Source: Flavobacteriales bacterium (lineage in GTDB: Bacteria; Bacteroidota; Bacteroidia; Flavobacteriales_D; Crocinitomicaceae). Taken from it: a stretch of DNA of 64,000 nucleotides. Below, piece by piece: positions 28,628 to 39,022 of the stretch. The notes under the pieces were generated by a model. It did not search any database, was not told the DNA's origin, and saw only the letters and a program-made list of their open reading frames with translations. Positions within the stretch are counted from its first letter, which is position 1, and each line of letters begins with the position of its first letter. The stretch is from positions 1 through 64,000 of the forward strand of contig CANFRV010000019.1 of NCBI GenBank assembly GCA_947449575.1, written 5' to 3'. A program made the position numbers and the translations under genes.

Positions 28628-29989
28628 TTATTTAAATAATTCAAAATAGATAATCTTTCCAGATGCATTTCGTGGTATTTTATCTATATACCGAATATCA
28701 AACACACTAGTGTGTAATTTTGTTAAACTAACTACCCAAGTTTTTACATTTTCTAGTTGGTTGGAATCTGTTAAGTAAATGACAAGTTTGTCATCTACCC
28801 CTCCGCAAACTGCATCGATACCTTTCAAATGTAACTTTTCCTCTATATCGGATAAACTAACTCTATTTCCAAATATTTTAACAAATCGATTTTTTCTACC
28901 AATCAAATAATAATATCCATCTTGATCCTTATAACCAATATCACCTGTATACAACTTCCCTTTGTTTTCATCTTCTTTTATTAAATCTTGAACACAAGTT
29001 GCATACCCCATAGATACATTTTCACCATAATAAACAAGTTCACCTTGTGTGTTAGTTGAAGTAATAACTGCATCATTTTCATCTCTTAATTCGAATATTC
29101 CACCTGGTATCGGCACACCAATACTTCCTAATTTACTAAGTGCATTTTCAGAAGGCAAATAACTAATTCTAGCAGTAGCTTCAGTCTGTCCGTACATTGT
29201 AAAATAGTTAATCCCTTTTTCAATTGCATTAAAAACAAACTTTTCTAACAACTTAGGATTCATTTTACCACCAGCTTGCGCTAATCGTATAATTGGATTA
29301 CTTTTCATTTCAAAAAAACGAAGCTTATCTAATATTTCAAAAGTATAAGGTACACCATACAGACTAGTTATTTGGTGTTTGTTTATTAATTGCCAAAATT
29401 CTTTTTGTAAAATCGAATAATCTGTAATTACTATTGATGACTCTGCAATTAAATGGGAATTCAATATAGATAAACCAAAAGAATAATTCAGAGGCAAATT
29501 TGTGATAGCAACATCGGTATTTTTTAAATCTAATGCTTGCTTGATGGCTTTTGCATTACTTAATAAATTTCCATACGAAATCCTAACAAATTTCTTACTA
29601 TTTGTACTGCCAGATGTACTTAATAATAATGCCAAATCTTCACTAATACTGATTTTATCATCAGAATATTTTTTTAATTCTATTCCTTGATTTGATAGTA
29701 TAATCTCGCCTTTTAGTGAATTTGAAATAGAAGAAAAAATATAATTTGGGTTGTATATAGTTAAAATACTTTCCAATTCTTCTATCTCTGTATCGTTCAA
29801 AAGTATTACTACATATCCACTCACAATACAATAAATGTAAAAAAGGATATATTCTGGTCTGTTTTTGATAATAATAACTATTAATGAACGTTTAGAAATG
29901 TTTAATGATTTTAATTTTGTTAAATAATCATCTACATTAAAATCATCTGTAAATTTTAAGTTTTTTATGGCATTATTTAAGTTGAACAT
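28628..29989 (-). CDS. AMP-binding acyl-CoA/acyl-ACP synthetase (cassette A)
   Basis: 453 residues, shorter than typical acyl-CoA synthetases. The adenylation P-loop LLLSTSGSTNSKKFVRISY (about 121-139), the acyl-pocket motif MYGQTEATARISY, the YTGDIGYKDQDGYYYLIGR core and the terminal PRNASGKI with the adenylation Lys are all present. It is expected to activate a carboxylic acid and load CoA or the adjacent ACP. Paralogue: 53513-54859. Five bases separate it from LuxE and seven from the SDR. Confidence 0.88.
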   Translation of the reverse strand: MFNLNNAIKNLKFTDDFNVDDYLTKLKSLNISKRSLIVIIIKNRPEYILFYIYCIVSGYVVILLNDTEIEELESILTIYNPNYIFSSISNSLKGEIILSNQGIELKKYSDDKISISEDLALLLSTSGSTNSKKFVRISYGNLLSNAKAIKQALDLKNTDVAITNLPLNYSFGLSILNSHLIAESSIVITDYSILQKEFWQLINKHQITSLYGVPYTFEILDKLRFFEMKSNPIIRLAQAGGKMNPKLLEKFVFNAIEKGINYFTMYGQTEATARISYLPSENALSKLGSIGVPIPGGIFELRDENDAVITSTNTQGELVYYGENVSMGYATCVQDLIKEDENKGKLYTGDIGYKDQDGYYYLIGRKNRFVKIFGNRVSLSDIEEKLHLKGIDAVCGGVDDKLVIYLTDSNQLENVKTWVVSLTKLHTSVFDIRYIDKIPRNASGKIIYFELFK

Positions 29990-29996
29990 TTTATTC

Positions 29997-30755
29997 CTAA
30001 ATTATAGTCATTCCATCCACTTCTATAATTTGGCCAGAAATGTAACTTGATAAATCAGATCCTAAAAACAAAGTTAAATTTGCTACATCTTCTTTTGATC
30101 CTAATCGATTCATCATTACATTACTAGACAATTTTTGAAGTTTATTTTCACCAATCGAACGTAACATATCTGTATCAATTAATCCAGGAGCAATAGCATT
30201 AACGCGAATATTATATGCAGCTAATTCTTTAGCAGCTGTTTTTGTCATTGAAATTATCGCTCCTTTGGTTGAAGAATAAACTAGTTGACCTACATTACCT
30301 TTGGTTCCAACAATTGAGGAAATATTTATAATGCTACCTGATTTATTTTTCCTCATTAATTTAGTACAGTATTGAATCATATCAATAACAGAAAACACAT
30401 TGACATTAAATTGATTCTGTACCTGACTTCTATCAATCATACCGATAAGCGCATCCTGCATTATTCCTGCATTATTCACTAATATATCAATACTGTTTGT
30501 CAATCCTAATATTTCTTTAAATAATTTAGGTACACTTTCAGCATCTGCCAAATCATAAAAAAAAACAAATAACCTAGTGTTTAAATATGTTTTATAATGA
30601 ATAGTTAATTCATCAAGGTAAGTATTATCTCTTACTACGATAAATACCGTCGCACCATTTGCTAAAAAGGTATCTGTGATCACCTTACCTATCCCTCTAT
30701 TAGCACCTGTAATCAATGCTTTTTTTCCCTCTAAACTTATTTTACTGGACACCAT
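29997..30755 (-). CDS. FabG-like short-chain dehydrogenase/reductase (cassette A)
   Basis: 252 residues with a full classical SDR set: TGANRGIGKVI for NAD(P) binding, NNAGIM, NISSIVGTKG with the catalytic Ser, and YSSTKGAI for the Tyr and Lys, plus the C-terminal SGQIIEVDGM. FabG-type enzymes reduce 3-oxoacyl-ACP to 3-hydroxyacyl-ACP. Its start overlaps the ACP gene by 14 bases, which strongly suggests an ACP-bound substrate, for example making a 3-hydroxyacyl group for the amino sugar. Confidence 0.88.
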   Translation of the reverse strand: MVSSKISLEGKKALITGANRGIGKVITDTFLANGATVFIVVRDNTYLDELTIHYKTYLNTRLFVFFYDLADAESVPKLFKEILGLTNSIDILVNNAGIMQDALIGMIDRSQVQNQFNVNVFSVIDMIQYCTKLMRKNKSGSIINISSIVGTKGNVGQLVYSSTKGAIISMTKTAAKELAAYNIRVNAIAPGLIDTDMLRSIGENKLQKLSSNVMMNRLGSKEDVANLTLFLGSDLSSYISGQIIEVDGMTII

Positions 30756-30969
30756 ATTTCTTTAATAGCTCAATACCCTTTTGATAAGATGAAAAATCAA
30801 TTATATCTAATGTTTCCATCATAATATTGAATTCTTCTTCGATCCGCATAATTAAATTCATATGACCAACTGAATCCCAAGCACTTATAGACTGATACTC
30901 TAAACTTACAAGAGAATCTAATTCTAATCCAAATGCTTCTTTAAAAACTTTATTATATTGATCTATCAT
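30742..30969 (-). CDS. Acyl carrier protein (cassette A)
   Basis: 75 residues, acidic, with the phosphopantetheine site WDSVGHM (Ser33) and the FNIMMETLDI helix after it. It is a dedicated ACP distinct from housekeeping AcpP. Its 3' end overlaps the SDR start, and it follows the WecD-like gene by two bases. It resembles the second ACP at 57355-57591 (both WDSVGHM). Confidence 0.9.
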   Translation of the reverse strand: MIDQYNKVFKEAFGLELDSLVSLEYQSISAWDSVGHMNLIMRIEEEFNIMMETLDIIDFSSYQKGIELLKKYGVQ

Positions 30970-30971
30970 AA

Positions 30972-31700
30972 TTAATTGTATTTTGTGTAAATATAATTAA
31001 AACTTATTATTTCATATCCAAAACTTTGTAGAACTCGAACAACTTTTGGATTATTTGAAGAAACTACAGTACTAATTACTTTAGCTTTTAATCGAAAGAT
31101 TTCCGTATTAGTTTTGCTTATGATTATAAATCCAAGTCCCGAATTCAAATAGTCTGTATATAAACCAGATAAAAACGGATAATATTCCTCATTATTAATT
31201 TTTTTAAGAATAAAAAATCCAATGCTTTTTTCTTGAAATTCTACTTTATACGCTTTCGCACCTAATTTCAATTCATCTTCTATCCAATGTACATACCTTT
31301 TCGAAGCTAAAGCATAAGAAAAATTATTATCCAATGAGATTCGATCTGTGTGAAATATATTTTTGGAAACTTCAGAATATAATTCTTTTAAATCAACACT
31401 ATTCATTTCGGTATAAACGATTGAATCATCAATCCTCTTTTGCAACGAATTCAATGTTATTTGATTTTTTACTTCGAGTTTCATATTAATTAATACTTCT
31501 CTAAAAACAAATTTTTTATGCGTAAGTAATTCGTTAACATCCATTCTTGAAACAGGTACTTTTACAACAATATAATTCATGGATAATTTAGAATCGATGA
31601 AATCAGATACTGATTCAACTTTATCAGTATCTTCAACAACGATTTCGATACAATCCATATCCAAATTTCTTTTTTCCCAAAAAGCATTAATTATTTTCAT
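30972..31700 (-). CDS. GNAT acyltransferase, WecD/RffC-like
   Basis: 242 residues. The C-terminal GNAT domain has FHTDRISLDNNFS, YVHWIEDELKLGAKAY, FLSGLYTDYLNSGLGF and VVSSNNPKVVRVLQSFGYE. WecD (dTDP-fucosamine acetyltransferase) has a comparable layout of TDRIS, Y.RWI and a terminal NxxxxxxLxxxGF motif. Together with the RffA-like enzyme it probably N-acylates dTDP-Fuc4N. The donor could be acetyl-CoA or an acyl-ACP built by the adjacent ACP genes. It is the first gene of cassette A. Confidence 0.75.
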   Translation of the reverse strand: MKIINAFWEKRNLDMDCIEIVVEDTDKVESVSDFIDSKLSMNYIVVKVPVSRMDVNELLTHKKFVFREVLINMKLEVKNQITLNSLQKRIDDSIVYTEMNSVDLKELYSEVSKNIFHTDRISLDNNFSYALASKRYVHWIEDELKLGAKAYKVEFQEKSIGFFILKKINNEEYYPFLSGLYTDYLNSGLGFIIISKTNTEIFRLKAKVISTVVSSNNPKVVRVLQSFGYEIISFNYIYTKYN

Positions 31701-31731
31701 TTAATTATAAAAAATTATATTTTACACAAAA

Positions 31732-32652
31732 CTATTTGTTCAATTTTTCATCAATTATATATAACGGACGAGCTTTAACTTCTTCAAAAATTTTCCCTAT
31801 GTATAGTCCTAGTATGCCTAATACAAATAATAATATTCCTCCTACAAACCAAATCGAAAAAATTGTAGAAGTATATCCCTTAACGTTTATGATGCCAAGC
31901 CAATGCGCAATTAAATTATAAATGGCCAATAAAAAAGAAATTAACGAAATTAAAAATCCAAATTTCACAGTCAATTTTAATGGTTTATTACTATTCGATA
32001 ATATTACGTCCAGTGAAAGATCAATTAATTTGCTCAATGTATATGAACTACTACCATGTAATCTCTTAGAATGTGTTACATCTAGATATGCATTCTTAAA
32101 TCCTGTAATTCTTAATAAACTTGGAAAAGATCTTGAGTTCTCTGAATAGGAAAGAATTGCTTTTATTACTTTTTGATTATAAATACCAAAATTAGCAACT
32201 GAACTATCTGATTTAAAATCTGCGAGATAGGAATATACTGCGTGAAAAAGTTTAGATGACATTTTTTTTAAAAAACCATCTTGTCTCATACTTCTTCGTG
32301 CCTGAATATAATCATATCCTTGAATAACTTTAGCATACAAATTGGGTATTTCTTCCGGAATATCTTGTAGATCACAATCCATTACGACTACCCATTGCCC
32401 AGTAGCATTTTCCAAACCAGCTGTGATTGCATAATGTTGTCCAAAGTTGCGACTTAACTTAAGTCCTACAACTCTTGTATCAACAGCACACTCTTCTACG
32501 ATTAGTGCCCAAGAATTTTGAGGGCAGCCATCTTCCACCAAAATTATTTCATAATCATTTGAAATATGAATAAATGATTTTTTTATTCGTTCCACCAATT
32601 CCTGGATGGTATTAGCTGATTTGTATACTGGTATAACAACAGAAAACATCAT
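31732..32652 (-). CDS. Family 2 glycosyltransferase, DPM1/ArnC/GtrB-like with C-terminal helices
   Basis: 306 residues. GT2 domain: FSVVIPVYKSANTI, ILVEDGCPQNS, LSRNFGQHYAITAGLENA, DCDLQDIPEEI (metal site about 93-99), and HGSSSYTLSKL. Two transmembrane helices follow at about 230-290. This is the form that charges polyprenyl phosphate with a sugar on the cytoplasmic face. Either the second base triplet or the first ATG may start it (MM). It may feed one of the GT-C-like membrane proteins nearby. Confidence 0.88.
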   Translation of the reverse strand: MMFSVVIPVYKSANTIQELVERIKKSFIHISNDYEIILVEDGCPQNSWALIVEECAVDTRVVGLKLSRNFGQHYAITAGLENATGQWVVVMDCDLQDIPEEIPNLYAKVIQGYDYIQARRSMRQDGFLKKMSSKLFHAVYSYLADFKSDSSVANFGIYNQKVIKAILSYSENSRSFPSLLRITGFKNAYLDVTHSKRLHGSSSYTLSKLIDLSLDVILSNSNKPLKLTVKFGFLISLISFLLAIYNLIAHWLGIINVKGYTSTIFSIWFVGGILLFVLGILGLYIGKIFEEVKARPLYIIDEKLNK

Positions 32653-32692
32653 ACTTTAATTTTTATCTACTCAATAACTATAAATAATAATA

Positions 32693-34006
32693 CTAATTAT
32701 CCGAATACAATTGCAAGTATTTTTGCACCATCAAATTAAAATTATATTTTTTTTCGACTTCTTTCCTTACATTTTTAGTTAACTCAGATCTTTTTACCTC
32801 AGGTAGCTTAAAAAAATCAATCAAAGCAGATTTAAAAGCGTTACTTTCTTGATGATTTTGGATTAGAAATCCTAAGCCTTCATTGATTATAATTTCTGGA
32901 ATTCCACCAATTTCTGAGGCTATAACCGGTGTACCACAAGCCATAGATTCGAGTATTACTAATGGGAAATTATCTGCCTGTGTAGGATACAAGAGTACGT
33001 CACAAGCTGCATATAATTGGGACAATTCTTTTTCACAATTAATGTACGGAAAAGAAATATGGTTATTAAGATTTTCTTCTTGACCTCCTCCAATCGTAAT
33101 GAATACTAAATTATGTAAAGATTGATCGGATATAAGTTTACGAACAATTTCGCCCCCTTTAAACGGATTAGCTGTAGCAAATTCTGCAACAAACAAAACA
33201 AGTTGTTTTTCTATTGGTAAATTGAATTTTTCTCTTGCAGACTTCTTATCGTGAGGATAGTATAAACTAGTGTCAACGCCATTAGGAATAACTTTAATAT
33301 TTTTTAATGTAGGATAAACTATTTTAAATCGTTTGGCTAACCATTCGGAAGGACAAATAATAGTCGGATTCAGTTTGAGAAGCCATTTTCTTTTATACTT
33401 TGAAACGCTAGAAGTATTATCAAATTTAACTGCTGGATAAATACTCAAATCGGGGCAATTACCACAGCCATTCGTCCAGCGCGTACAACCTAACGTACAA
33501 GAACAATGTCCGGTAAGCAAACTCTCATCATGTAATGTCCAAAACACTTTTTTTCCTTGTAATAAATTAGAAAATAATGCAGGTGAGAAAAAATCTCCAT
33601 GTAAATTATGAATATGTACAATCGATGAATCGTTGAAAAATTCAGAATTAATTAAGCTTAATGCATGAAAACCTGAAAACTCAATCCAACCTTTTTCTAA
33701 TGCCTCCCTTCTTAATACTTCTTCCAAAAAACTATATTTTCGTTTTTCTATTTCAGAAATCCAAATTTCTTTAGACAACTTGTTTTTGACAAACATTTTT
33801 AAAGTGAAAAATTTTTGTACTTCTCTTGATAATTCTCTTGCGATATTTGCTGCCCCACCCCCTGAATCAAATGTGTTTATAACACTTATTTGTTGTTTTT
33901 TATTTTTTTTATAAGTCTTTTTAAAATAGGTATAATAACTCAAAAAGAATATAAAATTCTTACGTATTAAATTCTCTAATCTTTGAATCACTATTTTTTT
34001 TAACAT
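32693..34006 (-). CDS. Glycosyltransferase family 4 with Cys-rich motif (WcaC-like)
   Basis: 437 residues. INTFDSGGGAANIARELS is the N-terminal glycine loop. WTLHDESLLTGHCSC is followed by the cysteine cluster LGCTRWTNGCGNCPDL, a hallmark of the WcaC-like GT4 branch. The C-terminal half has VLFVAEFATANPFKGG, FITIGGG, DVLLYPTQADNFPLVILESMACGTPVIA (EX7E region) and IGGIPEII. It starts one base after the epimerase stop. It transfers an unknown sugar in the cytoplasm; the cysteines may bind a metal or be structural. Confidence 0.9.
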   Translation of the reverse strand: MLKKIVIQRLENLIRKNFIFFLSYYTYFKKTYKKNKKQQISVINTFDSGGGAANIARELSREVQKFFTLKMFVKNKLSKEIWISEIEKRKYSFLEEVLRREALEKGWIEFSGFHALSLINSEFFNDSSIVHIHNLHGDFFSPALFSNLLQGKKVFWTLHDESLLTGHCSCTLGCTRWTNGCGNCPDLSIYPAVKFDNTSSVSKYKRKWLLKLNPTIICPSEWLAKRFKIVYPTLKNIKVIPNGVDTSLYYPHDKKSAREKFNLPIEKQLVLFVAEFATANPFKGGEIVRKLISDQSLHNLVFITIGGGQEENLNNHISFPYINCEKELSQLYAACDVLLYPTQADNFPLVILESMACGTPVIASEIGGIPEIIINEGLGFLIQNHQESNAFKSALIDFFKLPEVKRSELTKNVRKEVEKKYNFNLMVQKYLQLYSDN

Positions 34007-34007
34007 G

Positions 34008-35066
34008 TCAGCGCATTTTAATAGAGATGAACATTTCGGTTAACGTCTCTTTTAAATCATATTTCCAATCCCAATTTGGATAATCACCCTTAAATTTAGA
34101 CAAATCACTAATATACCAAATATGGTCACCGATACGATTTGTCTCTGAATAAGAATAATTAATTTTATTACCTGTAATTTCTTGACACAAATCTATTGCC
34201 TCTAGCATACTGCAGTTAGCATGTCTACCACCTCCTGCGTTATATACTTCACCAGATCTTGGATTTTGATAAAAATGCCAAAACATATTCACTAAATCGT
34301 AACTATGAATATTATCCCTAACTTGCTTCCCTTTATACCCGAAAATTGTATAAGGATCTTTATGTATCGCACATTTCATCAAATAAGACAAAAAACCATG
34401 TAATTGAGCTCCAGAATGATTTGGACCTGTCAAACATCCCCCTCTAAAAACCCCAGTTTTAATACCAAAATAGTTACCATACTCTTGAACCATAACATCT
34501 GCTGCTACTTTACTTGCGCCAAAAACAGAATGCTTCGTTTGATCTATAGACATTAATTCATCAATCCCATTAACAAAATATGGATGATTTGTATCAATTT
34601 CCCAACGTTTATCTAATTCGATGAGAGGTAAAAAATTTGGTGTATCACCATATACTTTGTTTGTAGAAGTAAATATAAATACTGCATCTGGACAATATAT
34701 TCGGGTCATCTCCAACATATTTAAAGTTCCTGTTGCATTTACACCAAAATCAGTAAGTGGTTCACGAGCTGCCCAATCATGACTAGGTTGTGCAGCAGTA
34801 TGAATAACTAAAGAAATTTCTTTTCCATACTCTTCAAAAATAGGCTTCAATGTTTCTACGGATCGAATATCGGCGGAATAGGATTTAAAATTATCATATT
34901 TTTCTTCTAACCGATGTTTATTCCAATTAGTAGAACTCTCATTTCCAAAAAAATAAGAACGCATATCATTATCTATACCAATAACCAAATCAAACTTAAT
35001 GGACATAAATTCGACGGACTCTCCTCCTACTAATCCAGACGAGCCTGTTACTAATGCTATTTTCAT
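34008..35066 (-). CDS. NAD-dependent epimerase, CDP-paratose/tyvelose 2-epimerase-like
   Basis: 352 residues, extended SDR. It has TGSSGLVGG for NAD binding, [23 protein letters not shown], and [15 protein letters not shown]. The STNKVYGD and GKQVRD elements are shared with CDP-tyvelose 2-epimerase (RfbE). The usual YxxxK is VFGASK here (Phe182, Lys186), so the catalytic Tyr is replaced by Phe, as a 2-epimerase using a different base might allow. RfbFGH in the same locus supply the CDP-3,6-dideoxy precursor, so a CDP-sugar substrate is plausible. Confidence 0.75.
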   Translation of the reverse strand: MKIALVTGSSGLVGGESVEFMSIKFDLVIGIDNDMRSYFFGNESSTNWNKHRLEEKYDNFKSYSADIRSVETLKPIFEEYGKEISLVIHTAAQPSHDWAAREPLTDFGVNATGTLNMLEMTRIYCPDAVFIFTSTNKVYGDTPNFLPLIELDKRWEIDTNHPYFVNGIDELMSIDQTKHSVFGASKVAADVMVQEYGNYFGIKTGVFRGGCLTGPNHSGAQLHGFLSYLMKCAIHKDPYTIFGYKGKQVRDNIHSYDLVNMFWHFYQNPRSGEVYNAGGGRHANCSMLEAIDLCQEITGNKINYSYSETNRIGDHIWYISDLSKFKGDYPNWDWKYDLKETLTEMFISIKMR

Positions 35067-35235
35067 TTGTTTATCGTTTAAAATTGTAAATGTAAGAACT
35101 AATTATATTTTCTCGAAAATTCTGGTAAATAGAGTTGATAAAGCAGAATTTAATAATAGAAACATAATTACGACGAACTATAAAATTAATATTATTAACC
35201 TAACAAATAGGAAATTGAAATTTATATAAGAATAC

Positions 35236-36111
35236 TTAAGATAACATTAACCAGCTTGAAGGTCTTAAATCCTGTGTCTGAGACTGAAGTTTTTCGTCAG
35301 CAAACCATTTTTCAGGCGTAATAACACATTTAGAGGGATTGCTAGCTAACCATGCACCCCACCAAGCAAATGTACTATTAGGAATGATAAAATGCTTACA
35401 ATTAGTCATTAAATTCAAATAAGCAGAAAAACGATCCCCTTTATAAGTTTGATGATCTACAAAAAACATTGGATAATTTGTCTTAAAATTTGTTCGACAC
35501 CATTCTACATCATCAGAAAAAATAAACAACTCAATATCTTGACCAATAGTATTGATTAAAAATGTTAATGCATCGTGATAATATTTGAGTGTTGGTGTTC
35601 CATGCGTCTGAATTGCTGAAGCTATGGATACAAAATCTGCACGTCGAAAATTAATACAAATACTTTTGGTTGCATGAATACGATTCAATAAATCTTGTTG
35701 TACAGGATTCAAAGGCTCTAGAAACTGAAATTCATGTTTGATTACATCTTGTATTTCTTGAAAGTACTTATAACTTTGCCAATAACCATCTAAATAAAAT
35801 CGAGAAAATTTATTCAATTCAACAAAATCTTGAAAATGAAAACCTTCCTCTATCAAATGAACTGTTCCTTTGGAAAACATTTTTTTTTTTCGAAATTTTT
35901 CTTTCATTTCAGCATTAAAAAAATCAAAAGTGTTTAATCGAAAAATATCTAAATCAAAATCTCTGAAAACGAAATTTAATTTAGGTGTTCTATCAAGTAA
36001 AAAATCAACGTCTAAAACCAATTTTTTACGAAATTTATTAGCTAAAGAACGCCCAAATGCATATTGAAACATTTGATTTCCCAAACCACCCATTAATTTT
36101 ACAACAACCAT
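35236..36111 (-). CDS. Glycosyltransferase family 11 (alpha-1,2-fucosyltransferase family)
   Basis: 291 residues with GT11 motifs in order: MVVVKLMGGLGNQMFQYAFG (acceptor loop), CINFRRADFVS (motif I, HxRRxD-like with Phe), ELFIFSDDVEWCR (motif III), and IPNSTFAWWGAWLAS (motif II). Family members use GDP-fucose and invert; a 6-deoxy sugar donor is therefore likely but no GDP-fucose genes are in the window. It is 169 bases upstream-separated from the epimerase gene and 32 bases from the GT2. Confidence 0.9.
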   Translation of the reverse strand: MVVVKLMGGLGNQMFQYAFGRSLANKFRKKLVLDVDFLLDRTPKLNFVFRDFDLDIFRLNTFDFFNAEMKEKFRKKKMFSKGTVHLIEEGFHFQDFVELNKFSRFYLDGYWQSYKYFQEIQDVIKHEFQFLEPLNPVQQDLLNRIHATKSICINFRRADFVSIASAIQTHGTPTLKYYHDALTFLINTIGQDIELFIFSDDVEWCRTNFKTNYPMFFVDHQTYKGDRFSAYLNLMTNCKHFIIPNSTFAWWGAWLASNPSKCVITPEKWFADEKLQSQTQDLRPSSWLMLS

Positions 36112-36143
36112 ACTAAAAACATTCTAAACAAAATTAAAGAAAA

Positions 36144-36998
36144 TTAAACATGCTTAATGAAAAAACATCGTTTAAATAAACGAAGAAATAATACATGTTT
36201 TTTTTGGTAACCCGTCAATAAAATGATTTTATATATTTTATAGAAATAATCTAATTGTTTTAAATGTGAAAATCGTCTTATATATTTTCGAAACAAATAA
36301 GAATATTCAGCAAGTTGTAGTTCAGCGTTATAAAGACAATCATTTGTGATGTTATGCACATCCATTACCGAACAATATAAAGCATCTTCTATATATATTA
36401 ATTGTTTATTTTTCATTAAAAAACGTACATAAAACTCTATATCCACTAACCAAATTAATCCTTCATCAAATACTTGAACCAAACTTCGATGAAAAAAAAT
36501 AGCAGAAGGGCTTCCAAAAATATTTGCTAAAATTAAACGTTCCGGTTCATTTTGAATTTCTTGAATGTTCGCTTGATTTGTACCAAATGTTTTATGAACG
36601 CCTCTATCAATTAATAATGATGCTGAAACAAGTAATGATTCTTTGTTAACCATAGCAATTTTCAACATTTTGGATAGGGCATAATCGTCCACAAACCACT
36701 CATCATGATGCATAATCTTAATAAAATCACCAGTTGCTAACGATATTGCATAATCCCAATTGCGCGGCGAACCTAAACTTGGGAGATTTCGTTGAAAGTT
36801 TATATCTGGATGAAAAACCCTAAACTCTTTAACTAAATTAAAAACATCCTCAGTAGAACTATCATCCGAAATTATTACTTCTATAGATACTTCCTTTTGA
36901 GAAAATATGGAAGATAACGTTTTACGTAAATAATGAGTTTGATTATAGGTCGGTATACAAATACTTATAACTGGTAATACTATTGATTTTTGGTGCAT
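36144..36998 (-). CDS. Glycosyltransferase family 2
   Basis: 284 residues. Core GT2 elements: [52 protein letters not shown] where the usual DxD is HHDE, and a C-terminal VDIEFYVRF segment followed by a basic hydrophobic tail. It begins four bases from the GT4 downstream of 38108. Specificity is unknown. Confidence 0.87.
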   Translation of the reverse strand: MHQKSIVLPVISICIPTYNQTHYLRKTLSSIFSQKEVSIEVIISDDSSTEDVFNLVKEFRVFHPDINFQRNLPSLGSPRNWDYAISLATGDFIKIMHHDEWFVDDYALSKMLKIAMVNKESLLVSASLLIDRGVHKTFGTNQANIQEIQNEPERLILANIFGSPSAIFFHRSLVQVFDEGLIWLVDIEFYVRFLMKNKQLIYIEDALYCSVMDVHNITNDCLYNAELQLAEYSYLFRKYIRRFSHLKQLDYFYKIYKIILLTGYQKKHVLFLRLFKRCFFIKHV

Positions 36999-37001
36999 AT
37001 T

Positions 37002-38108
37002 TCAACTTTCAATTAGTAATGCAATCTCATTGGAGATTTTTTTTGGATTAAAATCTTTAAAATTTTCTCGATTTTGTACGGAAAATAATTCTCTTTCTTT
37101 TTTGTTCTTTATAACATCTAAAATTCGATTTGCCATCAATTCAATATCAAGATAAGGTATCACACAGCTTGCATCAATAACCTCAGAAATACCAGTTGCG
37201 CTTTCAAAACAAAAAATTGGAAGTCCTAACATTCCAGCATCAATAGCCGCCAAAGGGAAAGGGTCTTCACGGGAGGAAAGTAAAAAAATATCAGATTGAA
37301 GATACCATTTAATAGGGTCGTCCGTTTCATTAATAAAAACAATTGAATCCTTTATTCTTAGTTTTTCGATATCCGCTTCGTTTACGCTTCTTCGTTCATC
37401 TGATTGATAACCAACCCAAAAAAATTGTACACTGGGTTCCTTTTTTAAAATAGCGTGCGCTATCAACAAGAACAAATCATCCCCCTTCCTCCAATATGCA
37501 CCTCCACACATTAAAATTGTAGTCGGTGTTGATTCTTTACTTATATTTTTATTTTGTATGAAGGTATCCGTTGTTTCTCGAACAACAAAAATTTTACTAA
37601 TAGGTAATTCAAACTTTTCAATTAAGCATTTTTTATTTAAATACGATGGGACAATATACGAATCTATGTGTACATCATCATTATGCAAAAATGGGTGGAA
37701 TTGAGAAATAACTGTATCTAATTCATGTATGTGTACAATTAATTTACAGCCAATTTTTTTTTTAAATACTAAACCTAAAGACAAAGAAACCACAGTGTTT
37801 ACATAAATACAATCGTAATGATGTGAAGAAATTTCTACCAATAATTCATCATACTCTGATAGTAGTTTTTTCCCAAAAAACTTTCGTTGTAAACGATTTA
37901 GAAACGTATATCTTGTTTTTCTAGAATAAGAATCTAACCTATAATATTTAGTAGACAAATCTTTAAATCGTTGTTCTAACTTACCGCCACCTTGAAGTGA
38001 AACGGTCGTAGTAGTGTATCCTTTTTTTTTCAACTGCTCAAAAACTAAAAGTATAGATTTAGGTGCGCCAGATAAAGAAACATCGTGTAGAACTAATAAA
38101 ACATCCAT
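37002..38108 (-). CDS. Glycosyltransferase family 4
   Basis: 368 residues. Start MDVLLVLHDVSLSGAPKSIL gives the N-terminal glycine loop; IYVNTVVS and LIVHIHELD follow. The C-terminal donor domain has TILMCGGAYWRKGDDLFL, QFFWVGY, and FLLSSREDPFPLAAIDAGMLGLPIFCF, a GT4 EX7E region with Asp in the second acidic place. It starts one base after the GT2 stop upstream. Sugar unknown. Confidence 0.88.
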   Translation of the reverse strand: MDVLLVLHDVSLSGAPKSILLVFEQLKKKGYTTTTVSLQGGGKLEQRFKDLSTKYYRLDSYSRKTRYTFLNRLQRKFFGKKLLSEYDELLVEISSHHYDCIYVNTVVSLSLGLVFKKKIGCKLIVHIHELDTVISQFHPFLHNDDVHIDSYIVPSYLNKKCLIEKFELPISKIFVVRETTDTFIQNKNISKESTPTTILMCGGAYWRKGDDLFLLIAHAILKKEPSVQFFWVGYQSDERRSVNEADIEKLRIKDSIVFINETDDPIKWYLQSDIFLLSSREDPFPLAAIDAGMLGLPIFCFESATGISEVIDASCVIPYLDIELMANRILDVIKNKKERELFSVQNRENFKDFNPKKISNEIALLIES

Positions 38109-38109
38109 T

Positions 38110-39003
38110 CTAATTAATTCTTTTATAATTGAACAATTTTATTTTTAACCTTGTAATAAGCTCTGAAAATAACTTTCTTGTTTTTAGTTGAATTAGAATT
38201 TCCCGTTCTTTTCTATAGAATAATTCGTTTTTATAAGCTGTCAATACATGCGTTTCAACTTCATATTTAAGGGATCTAAGTAACCATTCTTTATTTATTC
38301 TATTAGATTCTTGTTTAATTAACAACTTAGTCTCTAATGAACCCAAAATTTTGTTATATCCTCCATGGCTTTTAGACAAGCCACCAATATGATCTCTATA
38401 CACCCCCATAACCTCATCCATGAAATACAAATCACCACGGAAAGAACTTAAAATCAATATAACTATATCACCACTTTGACAATTTATAATCCAATCTGGT
38501 ATAATTACTGAAGACCTAAATAGAACACTACAAGTTGCTATAAAATGTTCTTCAAATAAATCTTCAGTCGAAAAAATATTTTTATCCTTGTGCGTATATA
38601 ACTGTTTGTATTTATCATTCTGCTGAAAAACTTGATGAAAACACAAACTATAATTATTATTTTTTTCTAAAAAATCAACTTGCTTTTGTAATTTAAATTC
38701 ATTTGTCCAATAATCATCTCCTTCACACAAAGCAGTATATTTAGCAACAACATGTTCGTGTGACTGTTTACCATTTTTTGAGGCACCTAAATTAATTGAA
38801 TTGCGATGATATAAAATAGTTAATCTAGGATTTGAATGACTTAAACATTCTCTTACTTTGTGTTCTGTATCGTCAGTAGAACAATCATCGAATATTAACA
38901 ACCTAAAATCAAAATTTGTCTTTTGCTTAATTACACCTTGAATTGCTTCTGAAATATAATCTTGATGATTATATGTAACCATTAAAATATCAACTGTATA
39001 CAT
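38110..39003 (-). CDS. Glycosyltransferase family 2
   Basis: 297 residues. TVDILMVTYNHQDYISEAI, LLIFDDCSTDDT, KYTALCEGDDYW (GDD metal site, about 95-98) and LQKQVDFLEKNN form the GT2 domain characteristic of the family often found with capsule loci. It lies 19 bases after RfbH. Donor unknown. Confidence 0.9.
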   Translation of the reverse strand: MYTVDILMVTYNHQDYISEAIQGVIKQKTNFDFRLLIFDDCSTDDTEHKVRECLSHSNPRLTILYHRNSINLGASKNGKQSHEHVVAKYTALCEGDDYWTNEFKLQKQVDFLEKNNNYSLCFHQVFQQNDKYKQLYTHKDKNIFSTEDLFEEHFIATCSVLFRSSVIIPDWIINCQSGDIVILILSSFRGDLYFMDEVMGVYRDHIGGLSKSHGGYNKILGSLETKLLIKQESNRINKEWLLRSLKYEVETHVLTAYKNELFYRKEREILIQLKTRKLFSELITRLKIKLFNYKRIN

Positions 39004-39022
39004 TTATTTTAACAGTTTGGAT

